Assembly: GCA_965153455.1 (NCBI GenBank) | Contig: OZ234497.1 | Coordinates: forward strand, 18,283,872-18,347,871 | Length of the DNA stretch: 64,000 nucleotides | Source: Sphagnum compactum | Lineage: Eukaryota > Bryophyta > Sphagnopsida > Sphagnales | Direction: 5' to 3' | Shown here: positions 1 to 11,089 of the stretch, piece after piece | How the letters are laid out: each line of letters starts with the position of its first letter | Numbering within the stretch: position 1 is the stretch's first letter | Translations under genes and position numbers: made by a program | Notes under the pieces: generated by a model | What the model saw: only the letters and a program-made list of their open reading frames with translations | Told to the model about the DNA's origin: nothing | The model's database searches: none

Positions 1-753
1 TTGGACATTGTTAGTAGCTAAAGATAACATTCCTAGTTGGTAATTATATTTTGGATTTGACCATTGAAAGGATGACCTAAGGGTCAAAACTACCATGAAG
101 TCAATGTCAAGTTCCTTTGGTCTTTCAATTTTTGGGCCACCATGTTCAGTGAAAGTGGTCTAAATCTTCAGTAGTAGAAGCAATTCTATTTGTTTCACAA
201 GTTTTCATTTGGGAATTATGTCCAGCATATTTGAGACATATGGGCCCTTCTTAGTATGAAACATGGCCAACTCAATATCTTTTTAAAATAAGTTTCCTTG
301 TAAAAGTTTATCAAATCCTAGAAACATTGCTAGAGGGAGATTACTAAATTATATTCCATGGAAACATGGACAATTTTTGAATATTTGCCCACTTTGAACT
401 TGTATTGTTATATTTGAATGTTCTCAAAATGAGGGCCCTAGGAGGGATATATAAGGTGCCCTCCAAATTCTAGGAAATTTCTCTGAGTACTTTATTAATA
501 TGTAACTCAGGGGTTTAGGCTTCTTTAATGTGATCTAGACTTTGCATTAATGTCTTGAACATCAACTATAATGGTATCCATGCTGCCCCTCTTCATGTTT
601 CAAGATTGACACTACAAATAAACAAATGCAAAGAGTGGATATGCCTACATCATAGGCCACTTGAGATCTCAAAATAAGTGCTTATCCTGCATTGGTTTCA
701 GAGCAAGACTATGTCTTTGTACACGAATGATAGCTAAGTTCAGATTGCCATAC
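1..753. other. No gene recognised; outer flank of a minus-strand hydrolase exon
   Basis: No convincing open reading frame is seen apart from short chance ones. The 3' part of the minus-strand SERAC1-like gene should lie here or beyond the left edge. I looked on the minus strand for a GHSxGG-type lipase nucleophile motif and did not find it. A possible acceptor (ATGCAG) near 680 would lead into a short open stretch that soon stops, so continuation of the gene here is unproven. Confidence 0.4.
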
Positions 754-1055
754 CTCTTTGACACCAAACTCTGGACAAGGTTTTTCCCAATGTCTGTCAC
801 ATGCTCATTGGCACCAACAAGAGCAGAATCATATGAAAGAGAGAGAATCCGAACATTGTTAACATTTTTAGTTGCCAAGTCTGCAGGCAACCACTCTTGT
901 GGCCAACATACACGCTTCCCATCACTGGTTATAGATGTCCATGCTTCCTTCCATTCATCATTCTTCCCATAGCCTATGCCATGGAAAAAAATGACAACCA
1001 AATCAGGGTTTGTTGAAGTGTACTGCGGGTTTAGATCATGCACTGGTGTGATTGC
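754..1055 (-). CDS. SERAC1-like alpha/beta hydrolase, single internal exon (partial gene)
   Basis: This exon translates to about 100 residues. It begins AITPVHDLNPQYTSTNPDLV, followed by VVIFFHGIGYG, the first core beta strand and oxyanion-type HG loop of alpha/beta hydrolases. Next come WKEAWTS, CWPQEWLPADL and RILSLSYDS, the spacing typical of SERAC1-like proteins (human SERAC1 acts in phospholipid remodelling; plant homologues are poorly characterised). The minus strand has an acceptor TTGTAG just upstream of 1055 (phase 0) and a donor GAG|GTATGG at 754/753, so the boundaries look genuine. No start codon belongs to this exon: the first in-frame ATG-like codon is internal. The catalytic serine would be in a later exon that I cannot find, so this may be a gene running off the left edge or a remnant. 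The frame is open without stops. Family assignment is fairly secure; functionality is not. Confidence 0.62.
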
Positions 1056-1730
1056 CTACAAGTGGAAAACAAGACAGTTGGTCAACACAATGTAACAATC
1101 ACATTGATGAATCCCACATCTTTCCCACATGAATGGGTCATTTGAACACTCCTTGAACATTAGGGTTTCAAGAGGAAGAAATTAAATACACTACACGATC
1201 AATCTTCTTCCACTATTTGATGATATGTCTAACAATTTATATCAAAATATATTCTACTATGTATTAGGGGATGGGCAAATTTATCTATATGCTAATTATG
1301 CTGAATTTTGAAAATGGTCCAATAGATGATTGTGCAATATTATGGACAGTGAAAAGGATAATTGACAAATATGATAAATTAGGACAATGAAAAGGACAAG
1401 TGATTGATGACAAGAATAACATTGGCTGGATGAGACATTTTTGTAATTTAAGAAACCTAAAAAGAGCCATTATCCACCCTCAAAATCATTTGTGTGTAAC
1501 ATATGTCTAACAATTCATAGATTCTAATGGCTTGAGTACTCATTGCTAGTCGCACATAAGAACACGTCCTGAATGCCATCATACAGCCTATCCCCATGTT
1601 CACAAAGCTTGCAAACTAGAATCTGATTGATATATAGAGAGAGGAATATGTTACTTAACAGGAAAAAAAAACTGTCTCTCAATTGACTTTACCCACAATC
1701 GTAGAATTGTGAGGCTTCGGAAGTACTCAC
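1056..1730. other. No exon resolved between two minus-strand coding-like stretches
   Basis: This could be intron of the minus-strand gene. Small ORFs occur on the minus strand around 1285-1470, but their composition is Ile/Phe/Leu/Ser-rich as expected from AT-rich noncoding DNA, and they show no domain. Confidence 0.3.
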
Positions 1731-1953
1731 CATTCTTCAGTCCTTTCAGACGTTGAAAAGTGTTGGCCTATGTTGCACGATGAGCGAACAACAACTGGAG
1801 TCGATCACCACTTGAATGACTTAGTAGAGGTCTGACTCGATAGTACTCTTCTTCTTCTTCTTCGTCTGCATCCACAAGACCCAGGTCGTCTGCGACCTGC
1901 CTGCCTGCCTTTTGAAATAATGTGTACAAAGGCTTGTTGTAGTCACAAAAGCT
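1731..1953 (-). pseudogene. Coding-like exon with one in-frame TAG, possibly 5' part of the SERAC1-like gene
   Basis: On the minus strand a frame from about 1953 to 1731 reads as ordinary protein: segments include DYNKPLYTLFQKAGRQVADD, an acidic run of six Glu before YYRVRPLLSHSSG, then LQLLFAHRAT. It hits TAG at 1768-1770 and continues in the same frame as ANTFQRLKGLKN to a textbook donor, AATG|GTGAGT, at 1731/1730. A CAG-to-TAG change would explain the stop. No in-frame ATG is visible, and the donor phase (1) does not match the phase-0 exon at 1055, so at least one exon between them would be needed. Alternatively this is a spliced 5' leader that happens to be open. No domain is recognised. 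Confidence 0.28.
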
Positions 1954-2582
1954 TCACCCCCTGCAAATCTGGAACGATCTGCCTTGTTGCAGCCACTTGC
2001 TCTCCTGCTCCTCCTGACCTCGGGCGAAATCAGAGCAGGGGTAAATTCATATCAAGTCCTAGTTTAGGAAACGCATCCAAACTTCAGGAACACTAAAGAC
2101 AGAATCATGTGAAGGCAAACCAGGCACCAAAGATTGCGACTGACGTTGGAGACATCAACAAGCCTTAGGTTTGGAGAAAGAAAAAGATCACAAATGGCAA
2201 AGAGGAATTAGTTCCATCCTTGTTTGAGGGTAACGCAGGGGGGTTAGCTTGAGAGAGAGAGTACGAAATTACTCCGAATTCAGAAGAACTAATATAATAT
2301 GGCAACAAGACTTAAATTTCTTGAGAGATTTAAGTCTGCCATCACTGACTTTGTCAAAACAAGGAAATTTACCGATCGTCCTGGACATCGGACAAATACC
2401 ATCAGACAAATTTTGGCATCGCGCTAGCCAGTGAAATGAGGAATGCTTACCGATTGTCGTGTCGGACAAGCAAACCTGATCAGCATCTTGCGAACAGTAT
2501 ATCTAGACAGTGTCATGAAAAGCTTGAAAGACTTTTTTGTGCACTAGGAACTTTCCAGTGTTCTGTGGTTATTTGATGTTTT

Positions 2583-2745
2583 AAATAACCGATGGTTCCG
2601 GTTCTTACAAAATTTTCAGAATCAAAGAACCGTCGGTTTCGGTGTTTTGAGAAAAAAAAGATTCAGAGAACCGTTGGTTTTTGCGAACATCAAAGAATTA
2701 GCAGTTTTTGTGAGAGAACCGATGGTTAGAAAGGTGATTTCTTGC
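2583..2745. repeat. Cluster of AACCG-NN-GGTT words
   Basis: Within 160 bp the motif GAACCGNNGGTT or close variants appear at about 2588, 2625, 2668 and 2717, spaced about 40-50 bp. The intervening bases are not conserved. Similar GGTTC/GAACC clusters occur at 57.9-58.6 kb and 63.1-63.5 kb. This resembles the degenerate subterminal motif arrays of some DNA transposons, but no terminal inverted repeats were identified. Confidence 0.45.
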
Positions 2746-3193
2746 ATGTTTGAAAATTTTGAAAACCAAGGTTTTGTACCAAAATCGGTATTTATTTGTC
2801 AAGCTTGCATGGTAAGCAGGTATAATTCTAATAAAAGCGCACTGATCTAGACAGTGTCATGAAAAGCTTGAAAGACTTGTTTTGTGTAGGAGGAAATTTC
2901 AGCCCCACTGATTTCAGGAACACTTAGGAAAATGCATCACAACATGCTCGTCAGGCCATTGGGGTTGTTTCAATTTAACATTGTTCGTGTCAAGTCTGGT
3001 ACATTACCTGTGAAGCACTGTCTGGATTTTTCATTTGCATTTTCAGCTCCCTTACCTGCCTGAAGAAACCTGTTTTCAGCAAAAGATTCATCAGGCTTTA
3101 CTGGGATCTTCTAACCAGCGGAAGGTACCAGCCAGCCTGTGACTATTTCTAAAAAGTGGAAAAATCCCAGGTCTGCTTTGCATAGGAAAGGAC

Positions 3194-3285
3194 CTGAGTA
3201 TAGGCCCTTCCGTGATATTCGACATGTTCCCTCGGCCTACCAGCCTCGGGCACAAATCTCAAATCACAGAAGGGCCTATACTTAG
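3194..3285. repeat. Inverted repeat, 24-bp arms around CTGAGTATAGGCCCTTC
   Basis: The left arm at 3194-3217 (CTGAGTATAGGCCCTTCCG and following bases) is nearly the reverse complement of the right arm at 3262-3285 (ATCACAGAAGGGCCTATAC and following bases). The loop is about 45 bp and contains CCTCGG twice. The AGGCCCTTC word recurs immediately after the right arm. An RNA from either strand could fold into a hairpin of small-RNA-precursor size. A transposon end is equally possible. Confidence 0.5.
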
Positions 3286-4429
3286 GCCCTTCTCCTATAC
3301 ATAAGGGGTACTGTCACAAGGACTCGGTACTTACTCCGTTGTGGTGCTTGGAAGTGGGGCTCTCCGACAGCCCTTGGGTTAAGATTTCCCGTGCAGTTTC
3401 TTTGTGTGGTTGATGACGATTTCTTCTTTTTTTCCATTTCAACTGTTCAAGTAATCATTCAAAGACTTTTTCAATGTAACATATACCTCTTACATGATCC
3501 AACATGTTAGAAATATAGATATTAATAACCTCCCCAAAAAATTGGTGATTTATCAAAGGAGAAGAATTGGTCACAGGTTACCAAATTGAATATATATGTA
3601 TAAAATTTGAGTTATTTTATGTGGCTTCCTATCTGAATTTATTACCTAGTCTCCTTGCTATTTGTAACAATTTTTTATTTAGGTGGATGGCAGTGGGCAC
3701 CCCCCATCTCATTTGTTTCAATTTTTGATCATTTTAATTCATTTTTTAGTAATGGAATTAATCACGTCATTGATATAATTGTATGAATTTTTATTACATT
3801 AGCTAAAGTTTATTTATTTCTATTTATTACCATCATGATGAGATGGGCATTGTGAAGAGTAAGAATCAATCAATTATTAGATTTTGATTGGAATTTTTCT
3901 TGCCCATTGCTTTAGGTAATTTGTTATGGACAGCCTCTTTCTAGGTTTTTTTTTATAAAATAGTTGAAAATAGTTGTACAAATATTTGAAAATACCTCCA
4001 TGAATTAAGAAGTACATAATAAATAATTTACTTAGGAGTATCTAACACATGTTTACTATGGTGTGTTTACTATGGTGAATGGACTTCAAAATTATAATGA
4101 ATTAAGAATTTGCTATCCAAATTATTCGAGTTTAACTCATCTAGCCAAAGGGGTTTCAGAGATTGCAGCCAGCATCATCTGACATTGTGGGATATCATAT
4201 GTTAGGCAGGGATGCTTGGCATTGGTTTTGGAGCATAATGTGCAGGCAGTGGCAAGTTGGGGTAGGGGCACTTCCTTTGAGTGGGCATGGCAGTGCTGAG
4301 CAGAAACTCCAGCATTGTAACTTAGCTAAAGCAACATGTTATAGGTAAGAGGTACTACAGGTGTTTGAAAGTGTTAGCAGCTTGGTGACTATACAATCAT
4401 TCAGCTTCTCTTCGTTTTGGTAGTCTTCT

Positions 4430-4921
4430 ATGTCTCCATCTTATTTTGATGACTGTGGACCAGGATGTGGCCACCTTCCAACTGTGCTGATTGTGTTGTA
4501 TGTTGCCCATCGTGAAGAGCTTCTGTTTTCAACTGTTGTTGGGTGCAGTGGTTCAGGCTCAAAAGGTGCTTTGTGCCACTTTTTCCTGATCCACAAAGCC
4601 AGCCAATCCTGGAAGCTCTCATACCTAACCCACATTGACAGTTCTCGACTGATTTTCTTATTTCAGTCTCAGGTTATAGTGCTGCTCAGGAGAACTGAGA
4701 GTTTGCAGCAGTGGAAGATGGTGGTGTCAAGTCATCAGCAATTACCCTTACTGGCAACAAGATTCTTGAATACTTATAAAATTGTTGTTGGTGGAAGGTT
4801 GAGATCTATCTTTCCCCCTTGTCCAAACATGAGATCTCTGTGTATTGCTGCACACCTGTACATGTGTGGACATTCCATGCTCTGTATTCATGTGATTTGC
4901 AGTAAACTTCTGTTTCTGTAG
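4430..4921 (+). other. Unrecognised 163-codon open frame in otherwise gene-free 4.4-5.6 kb
   Basis: This is one of the longer plus-strand open frames outside the ankyrin gene. Its translation is Cys/Ser/His/Leu-rich, has no domain I recognise and no convincing splice context, and base composition does not change at its borders. A shorter frame follows at 4994-5245. The region 4.1-5.5 kb is slightly less AT-rich than its surroundings and could be a transcribed noncoding region or a decayed gene. I would not call it a gene without transcript support. Confidence 0.12.
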
Positions 4922-5681
4922 TGGAAGAAATGAGGATCAAGGATTGCATTTAGAGAAGGAAAGATATCGATTCACTGGAAGTCTAGGAAATTTTTGTGCA
5001 GTTTGCTAGAACCAGACCAACTGTTAACAGAAGAGAAAAGTGCAATTTACTGTAGGAGTCAATTTATTGCTTTAGCATATTCACAAAAATCCAGAGATAT
5101 AGTGATGCACTGTGGCAGCTGTGCAAGCTTACTTTCCTGTCCTTGGACAATTGGACCCCGTAGACAAGTGCAGACAATTGTACCACAACTAACTCTCTGT
5201 GCAGGTACAGTTTTTAAACAATTAAACTCTCTTGTGCTGTATTGAGGACCCTGGAAATCAAATGACAATCTGCATGAATCCTTTGACAAAGCTGGAAGGA
5301 ATACCCAAGGGGCTCCTCTGATTAAGGCAGGGAACCTTGAATTGATTCAACTTCTACAAATACCTACATGTCAATTTGAACGTGGTGGAGAATCTGGATT
5401 GCAGGACCAATGATTACATTTTCTGTAATTATATGATTGTTATGCTTCCAACATGATTGAATGTTGATCAGGTAATCAACCATATTTTAATCTCAGCATT
5501 TGCATTTGAATAGATTCTTCTTAGCATCTCAAAACTTTTGCATCTTGGACCTAGCTGCAAGGGGTTAAGGAGCATCTCCCACATTATTTTAATGGTGGTA
5601 GGTTTTGTCCTCTTGACTTTTGGTCTGGTGCAAACCTCTTGGAAATTGTGGGGTCATTCTTTTCTTCTGGTGGGGAAGGGT

Positions 5682-6952
5682 GGAAAATATTAAACAAGCC
5701 AAAGAAATGAATGCATTCAGTACAAAAGTACTGCTGCGATTATTTCCTCCAGTCTGCCCATTTGCCCGGTTTATTTTTACCTTGTCGTGCCTAGGCATGT
5801 TTTCAGTCCATGTTATGCACATTATGAACACACTAAGGGTATAAATGGATATGTAACATATTACTCGGCATGTTATGTGAGGTTACAAGCGCAAAACATT
5901 ACATTACATATAGTAAAGGACGTCGGGATGAAATGAAGCTTTCCATCCGTCCGTCCGTCATCCATCCCGTCAGCCGTCCCGTCATCCATCCAAACAGAAC
6001 AAATATATATTTTTAAAAAGGAAAAAATTAGAAAAAAAATAAAAACAGAAAAACAATTTAACAATTAGAAACTTTTTGTAAACACTTAAACATGAAACAA
6101 AAGAGGAAAATACAGTAAAACAATCTTAAAAGAAAATTAAATAATAGATGACAAAAAATAAGAAACAAAACAAAGAGCAAAAGAAAGAGAAAAAAAACCA
6201 TACTTGAAAAAAAATGAGGTTTGTCTTCTTTTTCCAAACTTCAAACCTGCATCTAATCGAACAAAAATAAGTTTTTTAAAAAAAATTATTTTTATTATAA
6301 AACATATTAGAAAAACTAGAATTTTTTTGGAAAAGAAAATAGAAACTAAATAAATAAATAAATGCATAAAAATAGAAAAAAATTAAGATAGACAAAATAA
6401 GAATAGAAAAAATTAAAACATGAAACAAACATAAACAAAAAAAAGTAAAAACACAAAAACTATAAAAAAGGAATGGAAACAAATGAAACAAGGAAAGGGA
6501 AATACAGTAAAATCATTTTAAAAGAAAAAAATTACAAAAAAGAAGAAACCAAATAAAGAGTATAAAATAAGAAAAAATAAAACTTATAATAATGAAGAAA
6601 AACCCTACTTGAAAAAGAATGAGGTGTGTCTTCTTTATCCAAACTTCAAACTTGTATCCAAATAAACATAAAATACAAAAGTGAAAAAGAAACACTTTAT
6701 TTTTATTATACAAAATAATAATAAAAACAAAAAACACATAAAATATAAAATATAAAAGATAAAAAAATTTAAAAAAATCTAAAACATGAACCAAACATTG
6801 TTGAAATAACACACCTGTGCATTAGGCAAAACATGCCTGGGTGTCACTTGAGAAAATATGGATGGGGCAAATGAACAGACTGAAGGAAAAAATAGCAGCA
6901 GTACTTTTGTAATTACTGCATTCATTTCCTTTGGCCTGTGTAATATTTTCCC
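5682..6952. mobile_element. Inverted-repeat element with about 85-bp arms and 1.1-kb A-rich interior
   Basis: The left arm (5682-5769) runs from GGAAAATATTAAACA through CAGTACAAAAGTACTGC to CTGCCCATTTGCCC. The right arm (6864-6952) is its approximate reverse complement, ending in GCCTGTGTAATATTTTCC. A short version of the same element with only about 190 bp between the arms lies at 35261-35623 and again at 48044-48407. The interior here is very A-rich on the plus strand and codes for nothing recognised. The long minus-strand frames in it are Phe/Leu/Ile-rich shadows of poly-A. MITE-like, of unknown superfamily. Confidence 0.55.
6120..6665. repeat. Degenerate direct repeat inside the A-rich interior (period about 385 bp)
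   Basis: The segment at about 6120-6270 is repeated with changes at about 6510-6665. Shared landmarks include tacttgaaaaa, gaggtktgtcttcttt and ccaaacttcaaacytg. Just upstream, 5940-5990 carries a short CCGTC/CATCC microsatellite-like run. Confidence 0.5.
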
Positions 6953-8149
6953 TCACTGTCTCACTTTCCACCTCCAAACACTGATTCTCTTCTCTCTGGG
7001 AGTCAGGTCAGGCTTAGCTAAATTGGGCCAGGACTGAACCAGCACCCACAGGCACCTTCACTTTCCCCCTACAAATCCTCTTCAAGTTGGAATTTTTTTC
7101 GGCGGCACCCCCAACTAATTAATTAGGATGCACGAGAAGTACGTTCAATCAATAACAGTCCTCAGTTTGATAATAATATTATTTAAGTCTAACTTATATT
7201 ATATATTTTGTGTCACATCATACACAATATACTACAGCATTTCATGCAGGGTAAAGCATGCTTGGGCGTTTCTGAAAGGTGAATGCCATCTCTTTTTTTG
7301 GTAATGCCCTCGTGGGCTTTTTGTGGAGCAAATATTGATGCTCTGTGGTAACTAAGGAGGGGATTCACATTTTCCATAAAGTTCATCATGGAAACAAAAG
7401 ACCTACTCTTAGGTGGATGAAATTTTGCACATTATAACACAGTCCTCTAGTTTAACACTAATAATTTTTTCCAACTTTCTAACCAATGCTGGCAGGTCAT
7501 TCTGATTTACGTGTTAAATTCAGAGGTTACAACTAAGGTTATTGTATCCTGGATTCGAATCGATCCCCTTTGATGGAATCAACACTTAAGACCGGACCAT
7601 GGAACTAATCTTTTTTTAGAATCGCATTTGTGAAAGAGGGTAAGGTTCTTCAGGTAAGAAATGTGAATTGTTTTGAATTGTTTATAATTAAATATTTCCT
7701 TCCAATTTGTTGTCAAAATTGGTACCTTTAGGATTCCAAGTTTAATTTGTTACAAGATTTCATACCTAAACAATTTTCAATTAAAAATAGTGTGTAATAT
7801 GTCATGGAACTGGACCCTGTTTTCAAATCAGGCCTGGATATTATTGAATTTATATGATGCCAAAACTGAAAGAATCTAAGCTCAGACCCACACCTGGAAA
7901 ACCAATGAATTTTTTTAAGTGTGAAAACCTTAATCCGAGGTTCTCTGAAAAATGAAGAACCAGCAAACAGTGGTTCTAACAAATAAGAAGCAACCCTCTT
8001 TTCTGTGGTGACTTTTCGCAACTTGTGGACAAAAAAAAGTAGGAGCAACATATGCAAAGTGTTTTTCCTGAACGAAAAATGGGCTCAAGTCCTCACATCA
8101 TGAGGAAAAAAAGTGTGAAATAAGAGTGACTCTATTATGAACGTGAGAT

Positions 8150-8700
8150 TTAAAGAAAAAACACATTCTTTCTATCATATAATACTTCATCCAACTCTAT
8201 CAAATAATGATGACAAATTTTAGTGAAGTGGGTGGCCTTATTCAAAACATATTTTAAATGTTCATCATGTTTTATAGTAGTTTTGTAATACATCAAGATA
8301 TCATCAATATAAATGATCACAAATTCATCCAACTTCTCATGAAAGATAAAATTGATAAGGGTCATGAACATTGATGGGGCATTGCATAACTTGAATGGCA
8401 TCACCAAGAATTCATATGAGTCATACCTAGTTCTCACAGCTATTTTTTCAACATTCTCATCCACAATGTGGATTTGATGGTACCCCGATTTGAAATCAAT
8501 TCGGCTAAAATACTTGGTCCCATTGAATCGATCCAACAAATCATCAATGCAAGGGAATGATAGTTATTCTTTATGGTTATTTTGTTTAAGGCACAATAAT
8601 CAATGCACATTTTCAACTTGTTGTGCTTTTAATCAACAAACAAAACTAATGCCCCATAAGACAACTTGTTTTGCTAAATATACCCCTAATTAAAGAGGTT
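8150..8700 (-). pseudogene. Ty3/gypsy reverse transcriptase segment, best-preserved copy
   Basis: The open frame 8539-8150 contains the RT core: GTKYFSRIDFKSGYHQI (first catalytic Asp), [16 protein letters not shown], then FVIIYIDDILMYY, with YIDD at 8311-8300, and HLKYVL. Upstream, 8690-8540 encodes KMCIDYCALNKITIKNNY, the conserved entry to gypsy RT, but in another frame, so a frameshift separates the two near 8540. After HLKYVLNKATHF the frame runs into unrelated sequence, where the other copies still have another 900 bp of element. RNase H and integrase are absent. The product would be a truncated RT palm and fingers, presumably inactive. Homology to Ty3/gypsy RT is clear; expression is unlikely. 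Confidence 0.75.
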
Positions 8701-8999
8701 TAAATATTTTTTGAATTTTCCCAATTCTTTTTTGTTTAACCTATAGGTGTTTTGGATGGCAAGGCTGAATTAGGCACCTTTTTTATCTTATGGTCCACCT
8801 ATATGTAAGGTGGAAGAGAATCAAGGAGTTCATTTATTAGAACCTTTGAAAATTTATTGAGTGAATTCAAAATACAATCAAGAGGTCACCTTGCCCCTTG
8901 TGGCTTAGGTTCCCATTGGAAGACTTTCAAAAACATCAAAATTATAAAACTATTGATTTACAAATCATGTGTTTGAATTTTTCCCCCAAAGAATGGTCA

Positions 9000-9051
9000 T
9001 TGAAATATTATTCAATAAACAAATACAAATATTTCTCTTTTGAAATGAATT

Positions 9052-9107
<56 letters not shown>

Positions 9108-9700
9108 GTACATTATGGAAGGAAATTTATGAATAAGTTTTTCATTTGGACAATTTATCAATAAAATATGAATCCTCAAATTTGAAGTTGTGTGTAATGT
9201 TTGAATGAAGTATGGTCTAAATAAAATAAGCACTAGATTGTTTACACAACAAGCAGGGTGGCTTAGTGGTAAAGGAATTCAATCCACCCTTGGGGTTCAA
9301 GGATCAAAGTTCACAAATGACATTGTTGTGGTCAATGATGGAATATTGATCGAATATTCCATACATAATTAGACTACTTAGGTTAGGTGCCTACTTAGGT
9401 AGATTTAAGTGGTGTATTTAGTCATTTAAATTGGTTTTTAACCTAGTTTAAATGATGACGTACAATTGATAGGATGAAAATAATGAGAATACAAATATAT
9501 CCTACTATTTACATTATGATAATATCAATTATTATAATTTGTAATAATAATAAAAAACACAAGGACTAAACTATGACTAATGATTTAACATATTTTTTTA
9601 TGATTGGAATATCAATTATAAACTCAGTCATATATTTGAAAAAAGTTTATAGTGATTGTTTTGTTTAAGCTCGAAACACATGTGAACCATTTTTATTTTT
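9000..9700. other. Non-homologous spacer inside the inverted copy
   Basis: This stretch replaces the gag-protease part found in the other copies. It holds the AT dinucleotide tract at 9055-9103. At 9253 there is a short tRNA-promoter-like pattern (A-box-like TGGCTTAGTGG and a weak B-box-like GGTTCAAGGATC about 40 bp later), too poor to call a tRNA or SINE. Confidence 0.35.
9055..9103. repeat. (AT)n microsatellite, about 48 bp
   Basis: Uninterrupted alternating TA/AT across about 24 dinucleotides. The Tyr-Ile repeats in ORFs across it are translation artefacts. Confidence 0.95.
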
Positions 9701-10952
9701 TTCTTATAACAAATGAAAAAATTCATTGCAAAGAGGAAATAGAACAAGTGCATCATGTTTTGACATTCAAACAATTGAGATTCATCCTCTTGTGGCAAAG
9801 TATCTCTTAGGCTTCTTGAGTCAAATTCCTATGCGCTTAACTTTGCAAAACTACCCAACTAACAACAATTGTGTTTTTTAATTTCATTTTAGGGGATTTG
9901 TGAGAGCAATTTTGTGATGTGGTAGTTATAATCCTGGCCACTAATATGTTTAAATTGAATTTAGCCTAAAGAAGGCTAAAGGGTACATAAAGTTAATTGC
10001 TTTCTAATATTTTTTACAACATTCCACATTACCAAACATGGACCTTAACAATCAGCATGTTACAATAAACCAAACAAGAAAATGAAGCTTTTGGAAAATA
10101 AGAATACTCATACAATGAAAATGTCAATTGTCTAAACACAACTAGTTTACCTTTCTTGGTGTCATCGCAATTCACTAATGACTTCCAATAACAAGTTTTG
10201 TGCAAGGAAAGGCAACGTACACAACCTGTGCTAGAAGATCAAGTTCCAAAATGTTGACAACTCTATACACAAATATTCAAACCATGCTGCCTAATTATCA
10301 CAACCACCCTTCCCCCAAACCCAATCAAAAAAACACTAGACAATACTAGAGTAAAAAAATTCAAAACTTGTGAACTGAAATGCTCTAAGGTTGTAGGTAC
10401 AACCCATGCACTTAAACTAGGTACACTTTTCCATCAATAAACTATAATAGTCCACAAAATTACATTATTTCCAACACCATCCCTTGATTAAGGTTAATAT
10501 TGTAGGGTAGAGCCCTAGTGGTGGTGGTATTCACAAACTAAATGGCATAGCACAAAGTAATAGCTGACTTTAACCCCACATTCTGGGATTATGTCCCCAC
10601 CCTTTGACTCAGGGTTTCTTTTAAAGATTTTGTGATGTAGCCAAAGTGGTAGTCATTCACAAAATAATTTAGCCACATTTGGCTACATATGAGATATGAA
10701 AGTAGAAAATAAAAATTGAATCCTTTTATATTCTTAGATACTTGCTGGAATTTATCATAAAAATCTAGTGATTTGAAAAAAAAAACCTTCAAAATCTGAT
10801 GAATTTGGATTTTTTTTCCATTAAAACTCCTTTATATATGTCAAAATCATATTTTTCAGGTCAAAAATTCGCCTATAAAAGAAACATTGCTTCAGCTTTA
10901 TCCATTGTAAAGCATGAGGCAAAAGTAATAAAACATAGGACACGGAGAGTTT

Positions 10953-11037
10953 TTACACCTACTTCTTAACAGTGGGAGGATCTTACACCTACAAATAAGC
11001 ATAAATACCTCTCCCACTCCTAAGGAGAAGGTCTAAG
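10953..11037. repeat. Hairpin at the end of the inverted composite copy
   Basis: TTACACCTACTTCTTAACAG (10953 onward) pairs imperfectly with CTCCCACTCCTAAGGAGAAG (11011 onward). The same structure is better preserved at 38765-38850, and one arm remains at 27005. Homology to the other copies ends just outside it, so it marks an element boundary. Confidence 0.5.
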
Positions 11038-11089
11038 TATATTGAATTTACATTATTAAAAACTCATATTTCAAAGTTTTGTTAGATTT

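Larger units (their letters stand above)
1954..4429. other. Intergenic DNA, no gene recognised
   Basis: No protein domain or RNA gene is seen on either strand. Two local structures are listed separately: a cluster of AACCG/CGGTT words at 2583-2745 and an inverted repeat at 3194-3285. A direct repeat of about 35 bp (atctagacagtgtcatgaaa and following bases) occurs near 2501 and near 2846, bracketing the AACCG cluster. Confidence 0.4.
5580..11037 (-). mobile_element. Inverted composite repeat copy (gypsy-type remnant plus inverted-repeat elements)
   Basis: Read on the minus strand, this block follows the same order as the plus-strand copies at 16-22, 27-36 and 39-49 kb. The stretch 9.7-11.04 kb matches 38.77-40.13 kb; 8.1-9.0 kb matches the protease-RT linker and RT; 7.1-8.0 kb matches 34.1-35.1 kb; 5.58-5.86 kb matches 35.47-35.73 kb. 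The gag and protease portion is missing between about 9.0 and 9.7 kb, and about 1 kb downstream of RT is deleted relative to the other copies, fusing RT to the sequence equivalent to 20870. Homology ends near 5580 (attttaatggtgg). No long-terminal-repeat pair or target-site duplication was seen. Confidence 0.65.

Noticed and set aside
2249-2469. Overlapping short open frames on both strands near 2.25-2.47 kb
   Set aside because: Short, mutually antisense, no domain or splice context.
6137-6812. Long minus-strand open frames rich in Phe, Leu, Ile
   Set aside because: They translate poly-A-rich noncoding DNA inside the inverted-repeat element; no domain, and composition is explained by base bias.
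9241-9310. tRNA-like or SINE-like A/B-box pattern
   Set aside because: The A-box word TGGCTTAGTGG is good, but the B-box is weak and no cloverleaf or poly-A/T tail was found.
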